Shown here: positions 54,305 to 64,000 of the stretch, one piece after another | Numbering within the stretch: position 1 is the stretch's first letter | Layout of the letters: each line of letters opens with the position of its first letter | Source of the DNA: Trichinella spiralis | Lineage: Eukaryota > Nematoda > Enoplea > Trichinellida > Trichinellidae | NCBI GenBank assembly: GCA_000181795.3 | Contig: CM012953.1 | Span: forward strand, 7,240,034-7,304,033 | Length of the DNA stretch: 64,000 bases | Direction: 5' to 3' | The notes under the pieces: model-generated | The model's input: only the letters and a program-made list of their open reading frames with translations | Told to the model about the DNA's origin: nothing | Databases searched by the model: none | Translations under genes and position numbers: made by a program

Positions 54305-57300
54305 ATGCTAGAAAATACTGTGATATTCCAAAAACTGAAAAAATTTAAAAACACAGAAAATTTTGGAACTTGGAAATTGATTATATGGCAGTTACTTTTG
54401 CTGTTACATGCACGAAAATGTCCGCATGAATTAGCAAATCTTAATACTTTTAAAGCACAATGCATATTAGTGCAATGCCGACATGCAAAACTTATCTTGA
54501 AGCACATAGAATATTGTTCTGATCAAATTCATTGCAATGGTAGGTGTTCAAATACTAGACTGTTGCTTTTTATTATGTTGGTTTTAGCATTTTTCGATGT
54601 GTTTTAGAGCCATATTGCAGAAGTTCAAAGAAATTGCTTTTTCACTGGAACAACTGTAAGAATGATAATTGTGATATTTGTGCAACAGTAAAAAAGACTA
54701 ATATTAATCAGTCATCAGTTCCAAAGCAAGACGGGCAACAACAGCTCAACAACAGCTCACAGCAGGATGCATCGAAACAGAGTGCCATTTTAACTGCTTC
54801 ATCAGAAAGTATTTTCTTCAAATAATTCCGCTTTATTAAGTGAATTAAATTTCAGTTACATTAAGAGAAATTTCATTTGGCGTTCATTAAATTTCATAAT
54901 AATAAATATTAATTTTTATAGTATTCTCATTTGTATTTTAATATTTAAGCAGATGATAAAACTCCACAGTTAATATTATTTATAAGATTAAAATTATTTT
55001 GTAAGAGAATCTATTAGATATCAATAATAACTTTATGAATTATGTTTTTAATTATATAATTGTTTTTAGCTTAAAACTTGAATTTTTATTTATGCATAGG
55101 TAATCAACTGTCCTTAGCTGAGTCAGAATCATTATCAAGCAACATTAATGATGATTCTACTTCACCTGCGGCAGTATGTGAGGTAAGTTATTTTTTAATG
55201 TAAATATAAAAGTACATTGCACTTTGGTTAATATGAACATGAAAAATGTTGAGTATTTATTCATCTTAACCAGTTGTTCATCTGTAAAAAGTGCGCAATA
55301 AATGTGCAGGGAACATGTTGACAAATAATTTGTGCATGCTAGGAGATTAGCTTTACTTTTGAAAACGCGCTTGACATCAGTTTAACGTTTACTGATTATC
55401 AATATTAATGTTAAAAAATTGAAAACGTTCACGATTTATGTCTACAATGAAATTTTCAACTTAATCAAGTGAATCAAAGACGGATTGTAGGACGACACGC
55501 TGCGTTTGAGTAAATCATGTGATTTTCATTTTCATGTTATCTTGGGTTAATGTGTTTTTGGAGAAAAGCTGTTCGTACTGAAAGGCAATTCATGTTCCGC
55601 AAACATGTTTGATGTTCTCGTTAACTCAGTTCATCTTTATCCTATTGCATATGTTACTTTTTTTGCCATGAAAATTGTTAAGCAGGCAGGAATATATCAT
55701 GAGAGAGGAAATGAATAAATGAGTTGATGAATGATCCAATCAACACAATGAAATAATTCGCATTCGATATAGAAAATGCCATATTACCCGGCACCCTGCT
55801 TTTTGCTTCATATACCTTTTGAGCATCTATCTTTTACATGATCTGTTGTGATAAATGAGATGCTTATATATTATTATTTTTGCTATGCCTTACTTTTTTA
55901 TCTCTGGGGTTTTCTGACGTCTCTTTATATGTATCTTGATCCTAAACATAAATCTTAGGTTAAATGATCAGTCAGTTTCTTAAATAATTTCTATCAGGAC
56001 AGATAATGAATATCATTGATCAGTAACTCTGATGTGCTTTTGAAGGCTGGCGTATGCAGTGTAACGTGATAACAAAATAGGTTGGCACAATTGAATTCTC
56101 AATGGTGATATGCAATTGCTTTCAACGCTTTTTCGTTTGAGCAATCATTCATCTGGGCTGTTTGTTGCAAGTGATGAAAACCTGTGAGAACATATCAACT
56201 GATTTCTGACGTTGATTGTGCTTGAAGTGATGGTGTCAAGCAGTTCTATGTTCATTTAATTTGTCCATGGTATGAATCATTTGCACAAAATGGAGTGAAC
56301 ATCTTTTAAGATAAATTTGCTTTCTATTGTATCTCCTACGTTCTGATATGAGTACAGGCTGATGTACTCATATCAGTACTAATACAAGAGAGAGTCAAAT
56401 AGGGAACACATAAATAAGGCATAAATAGTGAATGAAATACTTAATCTATTCTAATAAGATGGCCAAAATTGACGCGTGTTCTTGCTGTCATAAATATGTC
56501 ATGAATGAGTTCATGAATAAGTGAGTGGATGCATTATGAAATCAGTTCCTACAGTTGACTTGACATACACAAATAATTATTACTTAATTAAATACTCAGT
56601 TATTTAATAATAATCTTGTAACATAATGATACACGACGCTTAATTTTCAAATATGTAAATTTTATACATTTTAGTTTATTTTATCTGATATGTTCATTAT
56701 ACTGCTTTAATATTTTTATTTAATTTTTTATTTACATTGAGATTGCATTCATACATTACAAATAATTTTTTGAAAAAATGTAACATAATGTCAGTTTTAC
56801 TAAAAGTGAACATTTGAAAGACAAAAAAAAATTCAAAAACTATGTTGTGTAAAGAAAAATATTCAAATATTATAAATTTCTGAGATAACATTTGTTTTAT
56901 ATCTAAGACTAATGTTTTTCTGTTATACAATAATGTATTTTTCAGTTACTTTTATCAGTTTTCCAAACAATGTTAAGCATGCAAGAATGTGTTGCATTTC
57001 GCAGAAGTCACTTCTTTCAACCAATTTCAATTTCTGAAGTAAGTTATTTCATGGTTATTTAATTTGTGAAATAAAACATTTAGAAATCTGAAGAAAATCA
57101 AATGAATTTTTGCACTATTGAAAATAATTTAAAGAATAAGAAGTATGATTCTCCTTGGCAGTTTTGTGAAGACATGTGGCAATTATTTGAAAGGATATCA
57201 GCGTATTATTATAGGACATCAAAGCTTCATCGCTACTGCAATACCGTAATAAATATCATTACTGCGTTGCACACGACTAAATTTTTTAAGTAAAATATTT

Positions 57301-59719
57301 TTAGTTGGAGCAGTATTTTTCTGTAAAAATGGATGATGTGATGCGAATGCTGGGCTATTGCTGTTGTCGAAGTTTGTCATACACAGTAATGCCACTGCCT
57401 TGCCGTGGAAACCCAAGCTGTTTTATCAGAAGAAATGGTTGTTATTACTATTATCAAAAAATGTTAGTAATGTTTCACATTTTTTGTAGAAATTTTATAT
57501 AACGTTATTATTATATATAAAGTTTAAAGCGTTTACAATTTAGTGTTGAAGTTGATGGTAAATGCAATGTTGTAAAGTATATTTACTGCCGAAAATGCTT
57601 CAATGAAATTCCTGAAGATATAATTATTGATGAAAATTCAGATGCTTCAGAGTAGAGTTCTTCAAATGCCCTCTTAAATAATATGACAGTATAAATTATT
57701 TTCAGCATGATTAGAAAAGAAAAGTTTGTGATACTGAAAAATAATCAAGCTATTTATGAAACGTTCGTGACTTGTAACATCTGTTCTAAGAAATGGCATC
57801 GTATTTGCGCACTGCACCATGATGGCATACACCCTGAAGGGTATTATTTTTATAAAATCGTTAATTATTAATGTTTAAGAAATAGTACTGCCGCATTTTT
57901 AATGAATTTCAGGTATTGAACTATTGAACAAATGTATGCTAAGTGTTGTGTGATTATAGGTTTATCTGTGAGAAATGTTGCATCAAAAAAAATATAACAT
58001 TACCAAAGAATAAATTCACTGCTAAACGTAATAAATAAAAAATCTTTAATTTCTATTTTAAAGTTTTTGCTGTGATTAAAAAAATGTTTAGTACTTCCTC
58101 AGAACAAGATGTCTGCACATATAGAAAACCGAGTAAATAAGCTGCTACGTAACAATAAAGCTGATGATAAAGAAGTTATTATTCGTGTTTTGTCTGACTG
58201 TAATGCCGAGACAGAAGTGAAACCATTCATGAAAGCTTGGTAAATGTGCTTTCTGTGTTTTGATATACTTACAAATTTTTTCAATAGGTTTTGCGATTCT
58301 GGTTTAATGTCTGGCACATTTCCCTACCGCAGTAAAGCAATTTTTGCTTTTCAAATAATTGACGACAAAGAAATTTGTTTTTTTGGAATGTTTGTGCAAG
58401 AATATGGAAGTAGCTGTCCTCCGCCGAACTCAAGGTAAATACTGATCATTTTCATTTTGCAATACTAAATTTGCAGTGCTTTCTTTTACTTTTTGATAGT
58501 GAGCTCAATATTTTGAGATATTAAAAAGAATTAGTGGTTTTTTATAGACAAATATACATTGCATATTTGGACAGTGTAAAATATTTTGAGCCTCAAAATC
58601 TTCGAACGACTGTCTACCAAGAAATTTTGCTAGGGTATATGGAGTATGCTAAATCTCTTGGGTACAGGAAATCTTCATACTTTACTAGAAAAAATGGAAC
58701 AAAGATGCCATATTTTAATTTTAGATTTATGAAAGTTAATATTTGGGCATGTCCATCTAATCGCAATAATGAATACATATTTTATTGTCATCCTCTTGAA
58801 CAAAAAATTCCAAATGAAAAAAAGCTTCAAGAGTGGTATAAATGTTTACTGGATAAAGGGATAATGGAAAACATTATTGTGGATTACAAAGTAATTCTCA
58901 TGAATATTTTACGTATCTATATGAATATGCTTATAGCGTCATTCTAATTTGGCTGAGGTATTGTCTTTACTTTTAGGAGATGTACAAACATATACAGGAT
59001 AGTCATTTTACTTCAGTAACTGAATTGCCGTATTTTGAAGGAGACTGGATTCCTGAAATGTTAGAAAACTTAATAATGGAGCTGAAAAAAGGCATTCAAA
59101 AGCGTACGACTGATGTATCTATGATAGATGGCCCGAGTTTGGCTCACACAATTCAAAATAATGATCAGAAAGAAAATGTTACGGTTAGCCAAGACGTTAT
59201 TTCTGAAAAACAAATATTTGAAGATGCACTACTCCATATTAAGAAACATAGGGAGGTATTTAGATACTATCACTATTATGGTTTAATTTTTACTAATGCG
59301 TTTTCAATATACTGCAGACTCACTTTGTAGCAATTCTCTACACAAATAACGTAGTCAACATTCTTAAGCCTATTGATGACATCGATATGTTGATTTCTTG
59401 CAAATTAATGCGCACCCGAAATCATTTTTTTTCAATGGCAAAGGAGTTTAAATGGGAATTTAGTAGTATGCGACGTACAAAATTTTCAACAATGGCTATT
59501 TGCTATAGGCTCCATAATTGGAACATGGAATCAATTGCAATTTGCGCTAAATGCAGAATTGCTTATGCATCATGGCACTGTACACTCTGTGAAGTAACGA
59601 AATCCTACTATCCTTAAATATCCATGGAAATTTCAACTTAAATTTTTTAGGATTTCAACTGCTGCCAGCTTTGCTATAATAGCACAAGCCATCATCATCT
59701 AATGGAAAGAATTTTATAA
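54305..59719 (+). CDS. CBP/p300-like (cbp-1 paralogue): Miniature CBP/p300-like histone acetyltransferase (TAZ1-Bromo-RING-PHD-HAT-ZZ)
   Basis: Transcriptional coactivator acetyltransferase family. Sixteen exons: 54305-54539, 54608-54808, 55100-55182, 56946-57038, 57084-57245, 57305-57462, 57544-57651, 57706-57840, 57960-58027, 58092-58239, 58288-58434, 58548-58661, 58725-58890, 58977-59255, 59318-59593, 59651-59719. They total 2442 nt, 813 aa, with every phase matching. TAZ1 (residues 23-105) keeps all twelve zinc ligands: H35/C39/C53/C58, H67/C71/C77/C82, H91/C95/C100/C103. The bromodomain (about 174-275) has a shortened ZA loop, and its acetyl-lysine Asn is replaced by Tyr246. RING/CH2 is next, then PHD ([18 protein letters not shown]). 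The HAT core starts at about 420. p300 D1399, R1410, T1411, W1436, Y1446 and Y1467 correspond to D521, R532, T533, W558, Y568 and Y589. ZZ follows, and a stop comes 8 residues after its last His. No KIX, TAZ2 or NCBD is seen. Family CBPs are about 2000-2450 aa. TTTAG just before the ATG could be a cis or spliced-leader acceptor. Confidence 0.88.
55183..56945 (+). other. Large intron 3 of the CBP-like gene (1763 nt), where KIX would be expected
   Basis: Exons 3 and 4 both meet in phase 0, so direct splicing is possible. I searched by eye for a KIX-like exon and saw none. The intron contains a 13-bp perfect inverted repeat (56343-56376). Confidence 0.6.
56343..56376. repeat. 13-bp perfect stem, 8-nt loop hairpin
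   Basis: CTGATATGAGTAC (56343-56355), loop AGGCTGAT, then GTACTCATATCAG (56364-56376). The arms are perfectly complementary, inside the large intron of the CBP-like gene. It could be a structured RNA element or a small inverted repeat. Confidence 0.85.
58662..58724 (+). other. In-frame, stop-free 63-nt intron inside the HAT domain
   Basis: GTACAG donor at 58662 and TTTTAATTTTAG acceptor ending at 58724. The length is 21 codons with no stop, so the reading frame stays open if it is retained. Removing it gives [12 protein letters not shown], matching human LGYVTGHIWACP without gaps, and restores the exact 37-residue spacing between D1399- and W1436-equivalents. An intron is therefore the better reading, though an exonic insertion cannot be excluded. 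Confidence 0.75.
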
Positions 59720-62645
59720 TCTACAAAAGAATGAAGCATTTATTAGAAATTTTAGCATTTATTAGCATAATGAACTTATATTCTTTGTTAATTAGACTAT
59801 TCTTCATATTTAGTTTTAGACAGTTTAATATTTTACTTCTGCATTTAGGCTAAATAATGCAATAATTGCAACTTTATGCATGAAACATGCAGTTGAAATT
59901 ATTTTTCAAGATATATTCGTTTAGTTTAGCTATGCATAATCATGATGCATAAAATGCTTCATGTTTATGATGTTACAACTTGAATTTGTTCAGATACATT
60001 CAGCAATGGAATTAAAATTCACTGCCTTCTTATTTGTTTTATATTTTATATTGTCATATATTTTTGGTGGGTTCTGTCCATTATGTAAAAAGTAAAGTGT
60101 GCAGATGATGATAGCTTAAAAAATGCACTGCACCAGAAAGTCTACCACTACTTGCCAGCGGGGCAGTACGGTTTGGTCTTACAGACGGAGACACTCTCGA
60201 GACCAACGGCAGTGGTATTCCTTAGCGAACCAAGTTTAAATGATCATAAAATTGCTTTGGTTCAATATCACGTGGACTCAGACGTGAAAAGTATAGTGAA
60301 GCTGTGGAAAAGGACAAAACAGGCAACTGCGTTACACTGAAGGTTACCATGTCATGCTCCAAGTCATTGGGCAAATACAGCTAAAGAGCGCTATGTATAG
60401 AATATTACTCTATGGTGGTGATGCTCCGCTTCAGCAGCTGCAAGTAAGAGAAGGGGAATGGTAGCAGAGCTGTGGCAGACGGAGCTGCTTAGCAGTGATT
60501 GCAAATCAAACAAAATTGCAAATATGAAACATTCATCTACAATTTTATTGATGATCACTGTCATCAAATTTCATTCCATCAGTGGAGGGTTTCATTGTTC
60601 GTTCGATATCTATACATCTAACTTGTCGGTTACTATTTTGTTTTTATGTTTAATGGTCTCGACGAGAGTGAGTTGACAAAAATGCAAGGAATTAGATACA
60701 GCAACACACAGAAAGAAAAAATTTTTTGCAAAAAGTTTTTAAATGTTTACTGCAATGCATGAAGGTTGTTTGGCTCAAGATTAGTTTAGAATAATTGAAA
60801 ATTTTTGAAAATTTATAAATTTGATTGCAAAGAACTGTTAATCTAAAAAAAGTGCATTTTTTGTGCCTTAGCAGTGGGTAAATACAGTAGAACAGTAATA
60901 CCTTTAATACAGTAAAACTTTGATTATCTGAATTTACGGGTTTCGGTTATTATAAGTGGACGTTATCAATTCTTTTAAATGTATGTACATAATTGAACCG
61001 TTTATAGCTGCTATCCCCACTCAGGCGCAAAATAGTAGACATTGTGTTTATCGTTACTCACGTTATTTGCTTTTTGCTCCCTAAACTTGCATGCAACGCT
61101 TATTAACGTGGTCGGTTTATTCTTCACCGCTGCATACAAAAAGTACCAGGTTTATTTTGTATCATATTTTATATAATCAGTAATAAGTTTCTGTTTGAAC
61201 AAGGATTGCTTCTTTGCAGCGACATCGCAAATATGTCTGATTATCATCAGCTGAGTACCGATGAATTCTTTCTGCGCTTCATGCACTTCAACCTGACTTT
61301 GAGGCAAGAATAGGTTTCTGAATGACCCGGCCCTTCATTTAGTATATCAAACATATCAGACGAATCGGTCTAATTTGCCCTACATTTTCACAGCGTTTTC
61401 TTGCTGGTCGCTGAAAGCGCTATGTCATTGGACTTCGTACCGTTGTCTTATTGGTTGCTTGCTTTTTATCATGTTTTCCTTTGCTTTCACTTTGCTTTTC
61501 ATCATAAACGCTGTTTATCAGTCTTAAATCACCAATGGCAGCGTTTTCTGATAGCATTTGTTGGATTAAGCAGTCCATAACACCCTGATCTGCTATCTGA
61601 TAGAAAATCTATTTGAGATCAAAAGAGGTTATTTTGATTTAGTTGATCTGCTGTATTTTAACCACAACTGATTGCCAAACAAAATTGGCTTTCTGCTAAA
61701 GCTTCCTCTATCACAGATGTTTATTTCTGCGCTAACCCAACATACGCAATGTTAGCAAGCATGAAGCATGAACTGATTTTTTTAAAAGAAAGGGACTATA
61801 TAAAGATTAAAGTAAAATTCCTTGTTTGAAAACAAGAAAGATTTTAAAAGAACATTCACGCTAAAATTAGAAAAATGTTCACATGCTGAGATTTATTAGT
61901 TTGAACAGTTTTAGCTGAACAACTTCAGCTGTGAACAGTTTATAATTTCCCATTTTACTAAAATCACTTTACTAATGCATCTGATGTGACAAGAAACGCG
62001 AAAATTTTCTGACAAAGACGTACGCACTATATGCATATAACTCATAAAATTTCAAGCAAGCACGGACTTTGTCTGATCATGCATATAATAACAATTTTCT
62101 TTCAAGATATTTGTTTTACATTTTACACGTTTTAGTGATCAGCATTTTTAATACCATTTTTTTCATTATTCTATATTTTGCTATTGTTCTATAATGAAGT
62201 TTTATGAAGTAAGATAGGAATAGCTCAACAGATACATATGCATAAATTCATTTTTTTCAATTCAAAGTCTAGATTTTTTTTAAATAAAAGTTAGTATGCA
62301 AGGTATTCTTTTGAACGGTATTTAAGGTTTGGAGTAGAAGAAAATTTTCTTTTTTTGTCATGTTCGTTATTCTTACAATGGTAGATATTCCTGTTAGCTA
62401 GCCGGTTCGAGTTGGTTACTTTAAACAAGATAAATAAGCTCATTAAAATTCATGAGCATGGATTAACATTTGAGATTTGAAGCAGCGTCTGATTTTACGA
62501 TTTTAATCACTTTCTTCCCTCTTGTTCGTCATTTTCACAATGACTGATATTTCAGACTGCATCTTGTATAAAATTGTGGCGACCTATAAATTCCTGGTTA
62601 ATTTGAAGCAAAAAAGTCTGGGAAAGTTTTTTTTGTTATGGTAGA
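59720..62645. other. Repeat-rich intergenic DNA
   Basis: The first 400 nt are the 3' flank of the CBP-like gene. About 60110-60520 is GC-richer with an open frame (ALHQKVYHYLPAGQYGLVLQ...) lacking a recognisable motif, probably mobile-element debris. CAGTAAAACTTTGATTATCT at about 60912 resembles a Tigger/pogo end, but I found no partner end. No other gene is seen. Confidence 0.4.
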
Positions 62646-62650
62646 GTGAA

Positions 62651-63312
62651 TTGAACCACATACTGGTATTAGCGACAGGTTCTAACATTAGACTGCTAAC
62701 AACCAGGAGAATCTGGGGCATAGATGATACATTCAAGTTTGTACCTCAATGGTATCAGCAGCTTTTCGCCATCCAATCTTTTGTGGCGGGTAAGCTAGTG
62801 CTATTAGTCCATTGTTTATGTTCAAGTAATGACACTGGCACATCAGGTTTAGTTTTTGAAGCTTTAATAAACAAAGAGACAGTCCTCAAGGTCAGTCTTG
62901 ATACACTAACAATTATTTGTTATTTTGAAACAGCCCTGATACCTGCGATTCAGGGCTACTTCCTGAATATTATAGGATACTACAGGACAGTTATTTCCAC
63001 TACTGCCAAGCGGTACATAGGAAACTTAGTGAGCTGAGTTTGAAAACTCGATACAATTGAGAAAATAAAAAAAAAGAAAGAAAACATGCTAATGGCCACG
63101 GCTTTCCTCTCTGTACTGCAAGGGTATTCACCTGCCTGAAGTAAGCACTATGAGTAACTTATCAGCATTATTTCAGTTCTTCAGCAGAAGTAAATGAGTG
63201 ATAAAAGACTGCGCTTTGGAATGTACATAATGTAAATATTAGAACCAGCAACCACTTAGAAGCATGGCATAATCTGCTCAACAAGATTGCGGGTAAACGC
63301 AAGTCAGGTTTT
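62651..63312 (+). pseudogene. Dead MULE (Mutator-like) transposase fragment
   Basis: The frame 62651-63037 gives RRIWGIDDTFKFVPQWYQQL, matching the W.(M/I)DGTFK..P..FYQL start of the MULE transposase domain, and later TIICYFETALIPAIQGYF, matching the (DFE)xA block. In this second block the catalytic Asp is Tyr. A stop follows at 63035-63037. In later frames come LMATAFLSVLQGYSP (about 63090-63133), then NVHNVNIRTSNHLEAWHNLL (about 63217-63276), the C-terminal T.NHLE.WHN..N motif of MULE transposases. The order and spacing are right but frames are broken, so this is an inactive relict. Confidence 0.75.
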
Positions 63313-64000
63313 ATGAATTGCCCCAACTCCTGATAGCAGAACAGGGTGTTATGGGCACGTTAATTTGACATGTGCTATGAGAAACCGCTGCCGTTGTTAA
63401 TTAAGGCGGATAAACAGCGTTTATGATGTAAAGCAAGAACGCGTTGCGCAATATACAGGTGGATATACTAGCGGTAAGCGTACGCTGGAGCGGTTCCTTT
63501 AAGCGTCAGTGTACATAGCGCCAAAGCAGATTTAGTGCGGCTTTCCAAGTGGTGGTTCCATATTATATTTGTATTTTATGTATTGTATGGTATAGTATAC
63601 TATAGTATTACTTCCATTTTTCCTTTTACATCGTTTCCATTTTGTTAATATCATTCACTGATATGTATAGTTAATCATTGGTAATGTTGTTGTTGCAGTT
63701 GCAGTGCACGAACAGTTGAAAACTCAGTACAGAAGTATAAACTGCTGGTCAGCTGCATAGTACAAGTATTTTCTATTTTTCATATATCCTAGCTGTATAT
63801 AGGAACTAATTCCCACTATTCAGATTTTTGCTATAAAGTAAGTCAACAGATGCTATTCAGACGCAGGCTCTTATGTGATAAAATCTTCATAATACAAATA
63901 GGAATCTTAGTAATGACAGAACAAGTTAGGGCCAAACTAAACCAAAATTTTTTAAACAAATTAATAAAATTACATACATCAAAGCAGAAAATTATTGGGG
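63313..64000. other. Downstream MULE debris and AT-rich DNA to the window edge
   Basis: 63313-63550 remains GC-richer and may be the 3' part of the element, but I cannot define its terminal inverted repeats. A GTAT/TATAG-rich low-complexity stretch occupies about 63572-63610. No gene is seen. Confidence 0.4.

Noticed and set aside
60905-60970. Tigger/pogo-like terminal sequence CAGTAAAACTTTGATTATCT
   Set aside because: Only one end was found within the window; without a partner repeat or TA duplication it is not called an element.
62395-62425. GGTTCGAGT word resembling a tRNA B-box
   Set aside because: No A-box at the right distance and no cloverleaf can be drawn around it.

Overview
The window is AT-rich, intron-rich eukaryotic DNA. 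Introns are often 45-100 nt with a TTTTCAG- or TTTAG-type acceptor, several first coding exons are directly preceded by an acceptor, and the families and degenerate transposons present suggest an invertebrate. A nematode, possibly clade I (Trichinella/Trichuris-like), is my best guess. It is an inference at low confidence, with no rRNA or mitochondrial marker to support it.

Layout. (1) 63-7082, minus strand: the N-terminal part of serine hydroxymethyltransferase (SHMT, running off the left edge) and a complete seven-exon GSK-3 kinase (457 aa). (2) 7083-38187: about 31 kb with no coding sequence I can support. It is very AT-rich, with a few GC-richer islands, microsatellites and one duplicated block of about 155 bp. 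(3) 38188-41492, plus strand: a complete five-coding-exon SoxD (SOX5/6/13, EGL-13-type) transcription factor of 555 aa. (4) 42220-59719: an island of divergent paralogues. It holds two duplicated small SAM-domain genes on the minus strand, an Rpn13/ADRM1-like gene with only the Pru domain, and a 16-exon miniature CBP/p300 acetyltransferase of 813 aa. Degenerate transposons lie among them (an integrase-type KRBA2-like relict and a Tigger/pogo-like element with TA target duplication). (5) 59720-64000: repeat-rich DNA with a dead MULE transposase.

The first three genes are conserved developmental or metabolic genes. GSK-3 and SoxD are transcribed divergently across the 31-kb desert, which probably carries regulatory DNA. 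The most unusual part is region 4. The CBP-like gene keeps TAZ1, RING, PHD, the complete HAT core and ZZ. It has no recognisable KIX, TAZ2 or NCBD, its bromodomain has lost the acetyl-lysine-binding Asn, and its HAT autoregulatory loop is lysine-poor. The Rpn13-like gene keeps the Pru fold signature but replaces all three hydrophobic ubiquitin contacts and has no DEUBAD. Both read as open, correctly phased multi-exon genes, not pseudogenes. All exon coordinates are hand-derived from reading frame, splice dinucleotides, phase and remembered family alignments; no search was run.
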